Made by a program: the position numbers and the translations under genes | The notes under the pieces: model-generated | Database searches by the model: none | Seen by the model: only the letters and a program-made list of their open reading frames with translations | Told to the model about the DNA's origin: nothing | NCBI RefSeq assembly: GCF_014076845.1 | Contig: NZ_JACGUT010000079.1 | Location: 372,001 to 436,000 of the forward strand | Reading direction: 5' to 3' | Origin: Colwellia sp. MB3u-41 | GTDB taxonomy: Bacteria; Pseudomonadota; Gammaproteobacteria; Enterobacterales; Alteromonadaceae | Length of the DNA stretch: 64,000 nt | In this document: one piece after another, positions 45,313 to 56,815 of the stretch | Numbering within the stretch: position 1 is the stretch's first letter | How the letters are laid out: every line of letters starts with the position of its first letter

Positions 45313-47232
45313 ATGTCTCGTTTGACTTCACCCGTATTGATGTTTTTCTCGGTTTTTCTCTGCAATATTATTAGTACATCTACATATGCGGATCAATCAG
45401 CCGTGCGTGAAATATTTCAACAAGCTGAGAAGCATGTTTGGCAACCTAACTCTTCTCGTTATCAAACCTTGTATCAGCAATTGCATTATTACCCACTGCA
45501 GCCATATTTAGATCAACAACAACTCATGCATGGTATGACAATGGGTGATACAAAAGCAATTAGTCTATTTCTGGAAAAATATCGAGGTTCACCTCTTGAT
45601 TGGCCGCTCCGTAAAAAATGGCTGGAGTATTTGGCGGAGCGTAATAATTCATTATTATTTCAAAGCTTTTATGTGCCTACATCGAATGTTGAATTAACCT
45701 GTCAGTATTACCATTATCAATTAAAATCGGGTGTACCAGACTCTCAAATATTACCTAAAATCACATCATTATGGATAGTAGGGAAGTCGCAGCCTAAAGT
45801 ATGTGACCCATTATTCACTCGTTGGCAAAATGCAGGTTATAGAACAGAAGAGGCTATTTGGCAGCGAATATCTCTGGCTGCAGATGGTGGTAAACATACT
45901 TTAATTCCTTACCTAACGAAACTAATGCCCGAAAAAGAAAAGTATTTAGGTACATTGTGGCATAAAGTTCGCCGTGATCCTGCCTATATTAGCAATATGA
46001 ATCGTTTCCCCCATAAGTCGGTTAAAGAAGCTTCTATTGCCGCTTACGGATTAAAACGTTTGATTTGGCGTGACCCTGAAAAAGCATTGAACACGTATAG
46101 TAAAGCGATAGAAGTTTTGCCATTTTCAGAATCACAACAACAGCAAATAGTGTTAAAATTCGCTATTGCTTTAGCCAGTAAAAACCACAAAGATTCAGGA
46201 GAATGGTTAGAAAAAGTCGATAAAAATCTTCAGTCTACTAATATTGTACAATGGCGAATGGCTGATTTGCTTAGAGAACAAGATTGGCCAGAAATTAAAA
46301 ATGACTTAAAAGCATTACCCAAAACGCTTCACAAAAGTAATCAATGGCTATATTGGTACGGGCGAAGCTTACTTGAAACAGGTGACACTGTTTTAGGCCA
46401 TGAAGTCTTAGGCGGATTAGCGAAGAAACGTCATTATTACGGATTCCTTGCCGCAAGTGCCCTACAGCAAAGTGTAAACCTACAAAACAGTCCTATAGAG
46501 ATAACGGCACCTGAAAAGTTAGCCTTACTAAAAAACCCAGCAGCAAAAAGAGCCTTTGAATTTTTTCATATTGGGCGGTTTTATGATGCCCGTCGCGAAT
46601 GGAATTATTGGCTAACACAGTTGAGCGATCGGGAAAAGCTTGCAGCATCAAAAATTGCTTATGAAGAAAAGTGGTTTGACAGAGCTATTTTTACTTTAGC
46701 TAATGTTGGCTACTTAGATGATGTTGATTTACGTTTTCCGTTGGCTTTTGAAGATGAAATTATTGATTCAGCAGGGAGGTATCAAATAAACCCAGCTTGG
46801 ACATTTGCTATTGCTAGAAGAGAGAGTTCATTTATGTCAGATGCTAACTCGCCTGCTGGTGCAAAGGGCTTAATGCAGGTTATGCCAGCAACAGCTAAAC
46901 ATTTACAAAAGCGCAAAGTGACAAACAAGCGGTTAATGAACGCGAAAGCTAATATTAAACTCGGTACAAAATATTTAAAACGATTACTCGACCGCCATGA
47001 TGGTAATCAAGTATTAGCAACTGCAGCTTATAATGCGGGTCCATACCGTGTAAGAAGTTGGTTAAAAGACTTGAAGCCTATGCCAGCCGATATTTGGATT
47101 GAAACTATTCCTTATAAAGAAACACGTGAATATGTGAAGAGTGTTATGGCTTATCAAGAAATTTATCAAATAAAAGTGGGGCAGGAAACATCACTTTTTG
47201 ATCAAATATTCAAGATGAGTATTGCGCAGTAA
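45313..47232 (+). CDS. slt: Soluble lytic murein transglycosylase (Slt70 family)
   Basis: 639 residues with an N-terminal signal peptide (about 1-26). A long alpha-superhelical U-domain (about 35-450) is followed by the SLT domain: catalytic glutamate in AIARRESSFM, SPAGAKGLMQVMPATAK, and AAYNAGPYRV. It cleaves glycan strands to 1,6-anhydromuropeptides in the periplasm. E. coli Slt is 645 residues. Monocistronic or followed by pepQ after 56 bp. Confidence 0.95.
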   Translation: MSRLTSPVLMFFSVFLCNIISTSTYADQSAVREIFQQAEKHVWQPNSSRYQTLYQQLHYYPLQPYLDQQQLMHGMTMGDTKAISLFLEKYRGSPLDWPLRKKWLEYLAERNNSLLFQSFYVPTSNVELTCQYYHYQLKSGVPDSQILPKITSLWIVGKSQPKVCDPLFTRWQNAGYRTEEAIWQRISLAADGGKHTLIPYLTKLMPEKEKYLGTLWHKVRRDPAYISNMNRFPHKSVKEASIAAYGLKRLIWRDPEKALNTYSKAIEVLPFSESQQQQIVLKFAIALASKNHKDSGEWLEKVDKNLQSTNIVQWRMADLLREQDWPEIKNDLKALPKTLHKSNQWLYWYGRSLLETGDTVLGHEVLGGLAKKRHYYGFLAASALQQSVNLQNSPIEITAPEKLALLKNPAAKRAFEFFHIGRFYDARREWNYWLTQLSDREKLAASKIAYEEKWFDRAIFTLANVGYLDDVDLRFPLAFEDEIIDSAGRYQINPAWTFAIARRESSFMSDANSPAGAKGLMQVMPATAKHLQKRKVTNKRLMNAKANIKLGTKYLKRLLDRHDGNQVLATAAYNAGPYRVRSWLKDLKPMPADIWIETIPYKETREYVKSVMAYQEIYQIKVGQETSLFDQIFKMSIAQ

Positions 47233-47255
47233 ATTAATATTTTATGATAGTGTGA

Positions 47256-48608
<1,353 letters not shown>

Positions 48609-48620
48609 ACTTTAATACTA

Positions 48621-49241
48621 ATGGCTATTGCTAAACCTTATAAAATTGCGGCTAATGATATTGTTGATGAAACAATCGTTAGCCGCAGTCGTTTTATTTG
48701 CTATATTTCTCCCTGCACCAGTCATGAAGAAGCAAAAAACCAGTTAAAAAAATGCCAAAAATATCATCCTCAAGCAAGTCATCATTGCTATGCTTTTCTT
48801 ACTGGCCGACCAGATGACAGTCAAGGCTATGGCTTTTCTGATGACGGCGAACCCGCTGGTACTGCAGGCCGACCCATGTTATCGGTATTACAGGGGAGTG
48901 ATGTAGGTGAACTGTGTGCAATTGTTGTACGTTATTTTGGAGGGACAAAATTAGGTACTGGTGGATTACAACGTGCTTATGGGGGAAGTATTCGTCAAGC
49001 GCTATCATTACTGCGCACAAGCATCAAAGTTCCTATGGTAGAACAGTGGTTAATTTGTGATTACCACCAAATAAACGATGTGTTGTATTTAGTTGAACAA
49101 GCAAAAGGTGAAATTATCAAACAAGACTTTACTGCACAAATAGCATTAGTTATTGCCTTACCTGAGGCACAATTAATTAACGTTAAGCAGAAACTACAAA
49201 CGCTTTCTTCAGGACTGTTGACTCTTAAGTCTATTCGCTAA
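48621..49241 (+). CDS. yigZ: YigZ, IMPACT family protein
   Basis: 206 residues. The UPF0029/IMPACT domain is clear: SRSRFICYISPC, HHCYAFLTG, GFSDDGEPAGTAGRPML and VRYFGGTKLGTGGL. A C-terminal ferredoxin-like domain follows (about 140-205). Molecular role in bacteria is unproven. Lies between pepQ and trkH as in E. coli, with one small gene inserted. Confidence 0.93.
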   Translation: MAIAKPYKIAANDIVDETIVSRSRFICYISPCTSHEEAKNQLKKCQKYHPQASHHCYAFLTGRPDDSQGYGFSDDGEPAGTAGRPMLSVLQGSDVGELCAIVVRYFGGTKLGTGGLQRAYGGSIRQALSLLRTSIKVPMVEQWLICDYHQINDVLYLVEQAKGEIIKQDFTAQIALVIALPEAQLINVKQKLQTLSSGLLTLKSIR

Positions 49242-49271
49242 TCAGAAAGCTCAGCTAACAAGGACAGCACG

Positions 49272-49628
49272 ATGCCACATTGTATTATCGAATATTCACA
49301 AGAACTGGCTCAAGAACTAGATATTAAAGCACTGATGTCGTGTGTTTTTCTAGCCGCGACTCAATCGGCACTATTCTCTAAGGGTGATATTAAAGTAAGA
49401 GCTATTTCCTATAAAGATTTCTATGCTGAAATAGAGAATGAAGCTAACAACAAACAACGATTTATGCATGTGTGCTGTAAAATTTTATCTGGTCGTCATT
49501 TAGAACAAAGACAAAAACTCTCTGAGCTGGTGTTAAGTCAGCTAAATACGTTTGCAATTAAATCAGTGTCAATTAGTGTTGAAATAGTTGATATGGAACG
49601 TGAATCATATAACAAACGCGTTAGCTAA
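49272..49628 (+). CDS. 5-carboxymethyl-2-hydroxymuconate isomerase family (HpaF-like)
   Basis: 118 residues of the tautomerase superfamily. It begins MPHCIIEYS, so removal of methionine leaves the catalytic N-terminal proline, and later has the LSGRHLEQRQKLSELVLSQL helix, as in E. coli HpaF. HpaF works in homoprotocatechuate breakdown, but no other gene of that route is nearby, so the substrate is open. It lies 30 bp after yigZ and about 106 bp before trkH, probably cotranscribed. Confidence 0.8.
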   Translation: MPHCIIEYSQELAQELDIKALMSCVFLAATQSALFSKGDIKVRAISYKDFYAEIENEANNKQRFMHVCCKILSGRHLEQRQKLSELVLSQLNTFAIKSVSISVEIVDMERESYNKRVS

Positions 49629-49734
49629 ATAAATTAAGACGAAATACGCGATTTAAAGTCGCAGTGTTGATCTTTATGCTTTATCATCAAAAAACATGTA
49701 GTCGATGACTTTACTGAATAATAAAAATTAACTC

Positions 49735-51186
49735 GTGCAAATAAAAAATATCATTCGAATTCTTGGCTTGCTGGTCGCTCTATTGAGTGTGACCATGCTA
49801 CCACCCGCTTTAATTGCACTACTCTACCGTGATGGTGGTGGTGTATCTTTTCTTACTGCATTCCTGTTTTGTTTAATTGCAGGTTTACTTGCTTGGTATC
49901 CTTTTAAAAATGAAAAAAGTGATTTACGGGCACGTGAAGGCTTTCTTATCGTTGTTTTATTCTGGGTGGTACTTGCTAGTTTCTCTGCTGTTCCGCTCTT
50001 ACTCTTAGATAACCCGAATTTATCTGTTGCTGATGCTTTTTTTGAATCATTTTCTGGCCTAACCACTACAGGGGCTACCATTTTAAAAGAAATTGATGGA
50101 CTACCACATGCAGTGCTTTGGTATCGCCAGCAATTACAATGGCTTGGCGGTATGGGGATAATTGTTTTAGCGGTTGCAGTTTTACCCATGTTAGGTATTG
50201 GTGGTATGCAGCTTTATCGTGCTGAAACACCTGGACCGGTAAAAGATTCAAAGATGACACCGCGGATTGCCGATACCGCAAAACATTTATGGTATATCTA
50301 TTTATTTTTAACGATTGCTTGTGCGATTAGTTATTGGGGAGCAGGTATGTCTGCTTTTGATGCTATTTGTCATGCTTTCTCGACGATTGCTATTGGTGGC
50401 TATTCAACACATACCGATAGTATGGGGTACTTTAATAGTCCCGCTATTAATTTTGTATGTGTCTTTTTCTTGCTTATTGCAGGTGTGAATTTCGCACTAC
50501 ATTTTGCGGTATTACACAGTCGCTCATTAAAAAATTATTTTTTCGATCCTGAGTTTAAAGTCTTCATTGCTATTCAGTTTGTTTTAACCTTGATCTGTTT
50601 AATTGTTCTGTTAGCAACCGGTACCTATGAAGATGGTTTTGAAGCATTCGACCAAGCCTTATTTCAGTCTGTTTCTATTAGCACTACCGCGGGTTTTGCT
50701 ACAACAAGTTTTGCCGATTGGCCAACATTGCTACCCATCTTATTAATCTTTGCCAGTTTTATTGGTGGCTGTGCAGGTAGTACGGGGGGGGGGATGAAAG
50801 TGGTGCGAGTGGTACTTTTATATCTGCAAGGTTTGCGAGAGTTAAACCGTTTAGTTCATCCTAAAGCGGTCTTCACCATAAAATTAGGCCGCAAAGCCTT
50901 ACCTGATCGTGTTGTTGAGGCGATATGGGGGTTTTTCTCAGCTTATGCCGCTGTCTTTATTATTTGTATGTTGTTACTGCTTGCTACGGGTATGGACGAC
51001 ATCACTGCTTTTACTGCGGTTGCTGCTTGTTTAAATAACTTAGGCCCTGGTTTAGGCGCTGTAGCCGCAAATTTTGCTGAGATCACCGACTTCAGTAAAT
51101 GGGTATTAATTGTCGCGATGCTTTTTGGTCGTTTAGAGATATTTACTTTACTGGTACTCTTTACCCCAGGCTTTTGGCGCTCTTAG
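49735..51186 (+). CDS. trkH: Trk potassium uptake channel subunit TrkH
   Basis: 483 residues, the E. coli length, starting at GTG (MQIKNIIRILGLL). Four M1-P-M2 repeats with filter motifs, including TTTGATIL and GGCAGSTGGGMKVVR. It carries potassium through the inner membrane, gated by TrkA, whose gene is the next one and convergent. Codons for the last filter (Thr350, Gly351-353) create a run of ten G, unusual in this AT-rich genome. The start has only a weak ribosome site. Confidence 0.95.
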   Translation: MQIKNIIRILGLLVALLSVTMLPPALIALLYRDGGGVSFLTAFLFCLIAGLLAWYPFKNEKSDLRAREGFLIVVLFWVVLASFSAVPLLLLDNPNLSVADAFFESFSGLTTTGATILKEIDGLPHAVLWYRQQLQWLGGMGIIVLAVAVLPMLGIGGMQLYRAETPGPVKDSKMTPRIADTAKHLWYIYLFLTIACAISYWGAGMSAFDAICHAFSTIAIGGYSTHTDSMGYFNSPAINFVCVFFLLIAGVNFALHFAVLHSRSLKNYFFDPEFKVFIAIQFVLTLICLIVLLATGTYEDGFEAFDQALFQSVSISTTAGFATTSFADWPTLLPILLIFASFIGGCAGSTGGGMKVVRVVLLYLQGLRELNRLVHPKAVFTIKLGRKALPDRVVEAIWGFFSAYAAVFIICMLLLLATGMDDITAFTAVAACLNNLGPGLGAVAANFAEITDFSKWVLIVAMLFGRLEIFTLLVLFTPGFWRS

Positions 51187-51213
51187 TCATCTATGATTTT
51201 TCATCTTTAATAA

Positions 51214-51242
51214 CCAAAAAAGCCAGATATTTCTGGTTTTTT
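51214..51242. terminator. Terminator between convergent trkH and trkA
   Basis: A short stem (51223-51227 with 51232-51236), extended by A and T runs on either side, can work for both converging genes. Confidence 0.7.
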
Positions 51243-51262
51243 ACATTCAATACTACCTCACT

Positions 51263-52642
51263 CTAATAAAAAGTCAGTGCATCGACATGGAAAAGTTTTT
51301 CAACATCATAGATGTAGCGTTTATTGACTAAGAATAAAATAACATGGTCTTCTGACATTATTTTTGTATCTGAGTGAGCAATTAATACTTCATCTTGTCT
51401 AACAATAGCGCCAATGGTTGTCCCTGGAGGCAATTTAATGGCTTGAATTGTTTTTCCGACTACTTTTGATGATTTTTCGTCACCTTTAGCAATAATCTCA
51501 ATAGCTTCAGCAGCACCACCACGTAAGCTGTATACATTATCAATACTACCACGGCGAACATGTGTTAATAGTGCAGAGATAGTGGCATGTTGTGGAGATA
51601 CGGCAATATCAATCTCACTGCCATGCACTAAATCTATGTAAGCACTGCGTTGAATCAGAACCATCGCTTTACGAACGCCTAAGCGCTTTGCTAATAACGA
51701 TGACATAATATTCGCTTCATCATCATTGGTGACCGCAATAAATACGTCGAATTGGTCTATGTGTTCTTCAAGTAACAATTCTTGGTCAGAAGAATCACCA
51801 ATAAAAACTAAAGTATCATTGAGTTCTGAAGCTAAGTATTCAGCGCGCTTTGGCGAACGTTCGATAAGCTTAACTTGATGATTTTTTTCTAAAATTTTAG
51901 CTAGCCCAGCACCAATATTACCACCGCCAGCGATCATGATTCTTTTATAAGATGCTTCGAGTTTTTGCAGTTCATTCATCACTGCCCGAATATGAATGGT
52001 TGCAGCAATAAAAAATACTTCATCATCGGCTTCAATAACCGTAGTACCAAGCGGTCGAATAGGTTTACCATTACGATAAATAGCGGCAACACGTGTATCA
52101 ACATTAGGAATATGTTCACGTAAAGTTGAAAGGGCATGGCCTACCAGTAACCCTCCATAATAAGCTTTTACGGCAACCAAGCTCACTTTTCCTTGCGCAA
52201 ACTCTAAAACTTGTAATGCGCCAGGATAATCAATTAACCGGGCAATATCACGGGTAACTAATTGTTCTGGAGCTATAACATGATCGACAGGAATGTTTTT
52301 AGATTGAAAAAGTTCTTTTTGGTAGCGCAATATTTGTGATGAGCGAATACGCGCTATTTTATTCGCGGTATTAAATAACGAATAACAAATCTGGCAGGCG
52401 AGCATATTGGTTGCGTCATCGCTACTTACCGCTATGACTAACTCAGCATCTTCAGCGCCTGCTTGTTTTAATATATCAGGATGAGAGCCATTACCAACAA
52501 CAACTTGCAAGTCCATTTTATCTTGTAATTCATGCAAGGTTTCTGCATTGGTATCAATAATAGTGATGTCGTTACGTTCACCAACCAGGTTTTCTGCTAA
52601 TGTTCCGCCTACTTGACCTGCACCAATAATAATTATTTTCAT
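51263..52642 (-). CDS. trkA: Trk system regulatory protein TrkA
   Basis: 459 residues with two tandem RCK_N (NAD-binding, [17 protein letters not shown] at the start and [16 protein letters not shown] about residue 235) and RCK_C units. It binds nucleotides and gates TrkH. Last gene of the def-fmt-rsmB-trkA operon, 23 bp after rsmB, and convergent with trkH, so both transport partners are together here although in E. coli they are far apart. Confidence 0.97.
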   Translation of the reverse strand: MKIIIIGAGQVGGTLAENLVGERNDITIIDTNAETLHELQDKMDLQVVVGNGSHPDILKQAGAEDAELVIAVSSDDATNMLACQICYSLFNTANKIARIRSSQILRYQKELFQSKNIPVDHVIAPEQLVTRDIARLIDYPGALQVLEFAQGKVSLVAVKAYYGGLLVGHALSTLREHIPNVDTRVAAIYRNGKPIRPLGTTVIEADDEVFFIAATIHIRAVMNELQKLEASYKRIMIAGGGNIGAGLAKILEKNHQVKLIERSPKRAEYLASELNDTLVFIGDSSDQELLLEEHIDQFDVFIAVTNDDEANIMSSLLAKRLGVRKAMVLIQRSAYIDLVHGSEIDIAVSPQHATISALLTHVRRGSIDNVYSLRGGAAEAIEIIAKGDEKSSKVVGKTIQAIKLPPGTTIGAIVRQDEVLIAHSDTKIMSEDHVILFLVNKRYIYDVEKLFHVDALTFY

Positions 52643-52665
52643 AAGTTAACTTTAATTTTCAGTCT

Positions 52666-53997
52666 TTACAGAGGGAATGTGGAAAGATCAACAGACCCTA
52701 TTACTTTTTCTAATTTAGCGTAGTAAAAACCGTCCATTGATTGTTCATTTGGCAGTATTTGCCAGCCAATGTCAGTTTTTTCATTTGTTATCTGTACTAA
52801 TCTAGCATTGTTGTTATCAGATAAAAACTTTTCGATTTGCTGAGTATTTTCTTCAGGCAAAACACTACACGTTGCGTAAAGCAAAATGCCACCGGGTTTA
52901 AGCAAAGACCAAATGTTTTCTAATATTTTTTGCTGTAATACCGTAAGCTTTTCAATGTCATCTGCTTTTCTTAACCATTTAATATCAGGGTGGCGGCGAA
53001 TGACCCCCGTACCTGAACATGGAGCGTCAAGAAGAATACGGTCGAAAAGCTGTCCATCCCACCATTCTTTTGAAGCAGCATCAGCGGTAATAACCTGAGC
53101 TGATAAGTTAAGACGTGATAAGTTTTCCTCTACTCTGAGCAAACGGTTTTCTTCAATGTCAATTGCCGTCATTTTTGCTAAATCGGGTGTTAACTCAATA
53201 ATATGGCAAGTTTTTCCACCAGGGGCCGCACAGCAATCAAGCACAATATCATCTGCTTGGGTATTAAGTAAGATGGCGGCTTGTTGGGCCGCGCCATCTT
53301 GAACAGAAACCCAGCCCTCAATAAAACCAGGTAGTTTGTTAACATCAATTGCGTTAACAAGTTTAATCGCCGATGATTTCTCATCAACGAGCTCTACTGG
53401 AATATCTTCTTGGTTTAATAAGGCTAAATATTCAGTAACATCATGATGCTGTTGATTAACTCTTAGCCACATAGGAGGGCGTTCTAAATTCGCGGTAAGA
53501 ATTTCTTGCCATTGCTCAGGATAAGCACTTTGCAGTTTTTTGATGAACCAACTAGGGTGTGAATACTTTATTGGGTCAGGTAAGTTTGCTGCTATTTCAG
53601 CCGCACCTTCTTTAGCTAAGTTACGTTGAATATTACGTAAGACACCATTAATTAAACCTCTTAAAAAATCACACTTTAACGGTTTAGTTGCTGCTACCGT
53701 TTCACTAACTGCAGCGTGATCAGGAATACGGGTATGTTTTACCTGATAAATACCGACTAAAATTAAAAAGTGACCAACACGTTGTTTACCCTTTAACGGC
53801 TTATCCATGAGTTGGCGCAAGTCATACTCAAGTGCGGGTAAGTAGCGTAAAACACCGTAACAAAGTTCCTGTAACAAGCCTTTATCTTTACCTTCTACTT
53901 TTGCTTGAGCTTTGGGTAGCTCATCGCTAAGACTTCTGCCTTTATCTACAACAGCAAAACAACACCTTGCCGCCAGGGCTCTAATATTAGTCGCCAT
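52666..53997 (-). CDS. rsmB: 16S rRNA (cytosine967-C5)-methyltransferase RsmB
   Basis: 443 residues. N-terminal NusB-like RNA-binding domain (about 1-140), then a SAM methyltransferase domain with VLDCCAAPGGKTCHIIEL, the substrate-binding cysteine motif LDAPCSGTGVIRRHPD, and the catalytic cysteine in YATCSVLPEEN. It methylates C967. Its ATG overlaps the fmt stop by one base, giving coupled translation. Confidence 0.97.
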   Translation of the reverse strand: MATNIRALAARCCFAVVDKGRSLSDELPKAQAKVEGKDKGLLQELCYGVLRYLPALEYDLRQLMDKPLKGKQRVGHFLILVGIYQVKHTRIPDHAAVSETVAATKPLKCDFLRGLINGVLRNIQRNLAKEGAAEIAANLPDPIKYSHPSWFIKKLQSAYPEQWQEILTANLERPPMWLRVNQQHHDVTEYLALLNQEDIPVELVDEKSSAIKLVNAIDVNKLPGFIEGWVSVQDGAAQQAAILLNTQADDIVLDCCAAPGGKTCHIIELTPDLAKMTAIDIEENRLLRVEENLSRLNLSAQVITADAASKEWWDGQLFDRILLDAPCSGTGVIRRHPDIKWLRKADDIEKLTVLQQKILENIWSLLKPGGILLYATCSVLPEENTQQIEKFLSDNNNARLVQITNEKTDIGWQILPNEQSMDGFYYAKLEKVIGSVDLSTFPL

Positions 53998-54989
53998 TAT
54001 TTTTCACTCAAATTGTTTGACGTTAAGTTATTGATATTGCTATTTTCAGCAAACCATAGTGCCTTGCCATTTAAGATATCATGTATTGGCAATGGCTTTT
54101 TACCGGGTAATTGTAATGACTCTAAGCAAAGAGAACCTGAAGTGGTAGCAACAGTAACGCCATTCTTATTCGCTGAAATTATTGTGCCGGGCATATAATC
54201 GTGAGTTTCATTAGAATAACTTGCTTGCCAAATCCTAATACGGTGCTCAGCTTTTTTTTCATCAGTAAAGGTAAATTGTGCAACAGGCCATGGAATATAA
54301 GCACGGATCTTACGATGAAGTTCTTCTGCAGATAATTGCCAATTTAGTTCTGCTTCACTTTTATCAAGTTTTGCGGCATAAGTAGATAAGCTATTATCTT
54401 GAGGAACAGCGTTATGCTTATTTTCTGCCATTAAATCAAGTGAGCCCAGTAAAGCAGCAGGGCCAATATTGGCTAATTTATCATAGAGAGAAGCGCTAGT
54501 ATCTTGTTGAGTAATTTCACAGGTTGCTTTTGCTATCATGTCACCGGTATCTAAACCTTTATCCATTTGCATAATAGTCACACCCGTTTCTTTATCGCCC
54601 GCTTCTAATGAGCGTTGAATAGGTGCAGCGCCACGCCATTTCGGTAATATAGAACCATGCACATTAACACAGCCTAAACGCGGCGCTTCTAAGATAACCG
54701 TCGGTAATAACAAGCCGTAAGCCACTACAACCATAATGTCAGCATTATAGTGGGTCAGCTTTTCTTGATCGCCAGCCTCTTTAAAATTAATGGGTTGCTC
54801 AACAACAATATCATGCGCTAATGCGAGTTCCTTAGTAGCACAAGCTGTTAATTTTTTACCACGTCCTGCACGTTTGTCAGGAGGACAGTAAACAGCAACG
54901 ACTTCATGATGAGAGTTAATAAGTGCCGCTAGATGTTGTGCAGCAAAATCTGGCGTACCAGCAAAAATAATTTTAAGAGCTTTTGACAA
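53997..54989 (-). CDS. fmt: Methionyl-tRNA formyltransferase
   Basis: 330 residues. Starts at TTG 54989 (MSKALKIIFAGTPDFAAQHL, as in E. coli), with a GGA ribosome site 8-9 bases upstream. The catalytic region is NVHGSILPKWRGAAPIQR and the C-terminal beta-barrel binds tRNA. It formylates initiator Met-tRNA; def, 36 bp upstream in the operon, removes the formyl group later. Confidence 0.97.
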   Translation of the reverse strand: MSKALKIIFAGTPDFAAQHLAALINSHHEVVAVYCPPDKRAGRGKKLTACATKELALAHDIVVEQPINFKEAGDQEKLTHYNADIMVVVAYGLLLPTVILEAPRLGCVNVHGSILPKWRGAAPIQRSLEAGDKETGVTIMQMDKGLDTGDMIAKATCEITQQDTSASLYDKLANIGPAALLGSLDLMAENKHNAVPQDNSLSTYAAKLDKSEAELNWQLSAEELHRKIRAYIPWPVAQFTFTDEKKAEHRIRIWQASYSNETHDYMPGTIISANKNGVTVATTSGSLCLESLQLPGKKPLPIHDILNGKALWFAENSNINNLTSNNLSEK

Positions 54990-55025
54990 GGTTTTATTCC
55001 GAATTCTATTAATAAAAAATAATGA

Positions 55026-55535
55026 TTAACTATTGGCTAAACGTGCTTCTTTTTCTAATTTTGCTTTTATCCGCTGGCGTTTCAATGGAGATAAATAATC
55101 AACAAATAGTTTACCGTCTAAATGATCTAATTCATGTTGAATGCAAACAGCCAGTAATTCAGTTGCGTTTAAGGTGAACGCGGTACCATCAAGATCGAGT
55201 GCTTTAACAGTCACTTCGGTATAGCGGTCAACTTTCGCGTAACAACCCGGTACAGACAAACAGCCTTCTTCATTGATTTCTGTGCTATCGCTATGACTAA
55301 TGATTTCTGGATTAATCAAGACATAAGCCTGATCTTTATCTTCAGTCACGTTAATAACAACAATACGTTGGTGCACATTAACCTGTGTGGCAGCTAAGCC
55401 AACCCCGTTTTCGTCATACATGGTATCGAACATGTCGCTGACAATTTGTTTCACATCACTGTTAATTGTTTCAACAGGTACAGCTTTGGTGCGCAAGCGC
55501 TCGTCTGGGAATCTAAGTACGTTTAAAATAGTCAT
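55026..55535 (-). CDS. def: Peptide deformylase
   Basis: 169 residues (E. coli 169). The three catalytic motifs are [18 protein letters not shown] (metal cysteine) and QHELDHLDG (two metal histidines). It removes the formyl group from nascent chains at the ribosome exit. First gene of def-fmt-rsmB-trkA, divergent from the LysM gene. Confidence 0.98.
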   Translation of the reverse strand: MTILNVLRFPDERLRTKAVPVETINSDVKQIVSDMFDTMYDENGVGLAATQVNVHQRIVVINVTEDKDQAYVLINPEIISHSDSTEINEEGCLSVPGCYAKVDRYTEVTVKALDLDGTAFTLNATELLAVCIQHELDHLDGKLFVDYLSPLKRQRIKAKLEKEARLANS

Positions 55536-55659
55536 AAATCTTCAAAAAATTCGCGAAAGTTCGCATTGAGTGTTATGTTTCAATTTTAGCCATTAAATAT
55601 AATTAATAATAGTGGTTTAAGCTAAAAGCTTCATATATCTGTTTAATAGGTGAACTATC

Positions 55660-56757
55660 ATGCTAATACGCAGTTTATTGTTAACACTTAGTTTGTCTTT
55701 TTCAGTATTTGTTAGTGCTGATGAGTTAACATTAAATACCAATGCTCCAAAATCTTATATCGTGAAAAAAGGAGACACTTTGTGGGATATTTCGGGAATA
55801 TTCCTCAAACAGCCTTGGCTATGGCCAAAGCTGTGGCGATTAAACCCTGACATCAATAATCCGCATTTGATATATCCCGGTGAAGAGTTACGGTTAGTTT
55901 TTGATGAACAAGGTAAACCGATGTTAGTTCGTGGTAAGCCTGAACTTAAATGGTCGCCTCTTGCTCGCGTACAACTAAAAGATCAGTCTGCTATTTCTAG
56001 TTTACCTTTAGAGGTTATTGCGCCTTATATTAAGTACAACAGTATTTTATCTGAAGCTGAAATTGAAAAACTCCCTTATATTTTAGGCAGCGATGAAGGA
56101 TATAACTCGAGTGTTGATGGTTTTAACCTTTATATTAATGGCGAGTTAGCGCTAGGAAAAGGCTATGCTATATATCAAAAAGAGGAAGCGATATACGATC
56201 CCGAAACTGAAGCGCTTTTAGGCTACAATATTCGTGTCGTTGGAACGGGAAAAGTATTACGTTCAGGAGATATCGATAATAAGGTCCCAGCTACCTTGTA
56301 CGTCGACGGAGCTAAACAAGAAATACGCTCTGGCGATTTCATTATGCCCGTTAATGAAAATCAGCAATATCCTTCTTTTTTTACTTTAAAACCCGCTAAT
56401 AAGTCATTACGAGGGCTCATTTTAAATAGTGCAAGTGGTGTACGTGAATTTGGAAAACTAGCTGTAGTCATGATTAACCGTGGTGCTGAACATGCTATTG
56501 AACAGGGAGATGTTGTCTCGGTAAAGCGAACCAGCCCTGGTGTTGTTGAAACAAGCAATGGCCCAGCGTATAGCCAAGATACATCCCGTTGGAATCGTAT
56601 AGCAAACGTTGATGATTCTGATTATAAGATGCCAGAAGAAGTGGTGGGTGAAATGATGATTTTTAAAGTGTATCAGCAAGTTAGTTTAGCGTTGGTATTA
56701 CGTTCAAGTAAACCGCTTAGGTTACAAGATACGGTTACTTCGCCAATGGTTAATTAG
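55660..56757 (+). CDS. LysM-domain secreted protein
   Basis: 365 residues. Signal peptide (about 1-20, cleaved after SADE or just before) and one LysM motif (about 33-82, SYIVKKGDTLWDISGIFL...NPDINNPHLIYPGEEL) that binds peptidoglycan. The rest (about 100-365) is a beta-rich region with repeated gxvv-type strands. This gene usually sits between def and dprA in gammaproteobacteria. Function unknown. Confidence 0.9.
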   Translation: MLIRSLLLTLSLSFSVFVSADELTLNTNAPKSYIVKKGDTLWDISGIFLKQPWLWPKLWRLNPDINNPHLIYPGEELRLVFDEQGKPMLVRGKPELKWSPLARVQLKDQSAISSLPLEVIAPYIKYNSILSEAEIEKLPYILGSDEGYNSSVDGFNLYINGELALGKGYAIYQKEEAIYDPETEALLGYNIRVVGTGKVLRSGDIDNKVPATLYVDGAKQEIRSGDFIMPVNENQQYPSFFTLKPANKSLRGLILNSASGVREFGKLAVVMINRGAEHAIEQGDVVSVKRTSPGVVETSNGPAYSQDTSRWNRIANVDDSDYKMPEEVVGEMMIFKVYQQVSLALVLRSSKPLRLQDTVTSPMVN

Positions 56758-56815
56758 CCGTTAAAGAAAAGCCATCATAACGGATAAAAAAGCAACTGTA
56801 CTTAAGGAGAAGGCA

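Noticed and set aside
49272-49628. Transferred aromatic-degradation island
   Set aside because: Only one small gene of that kind, with base composition like its neighbours.
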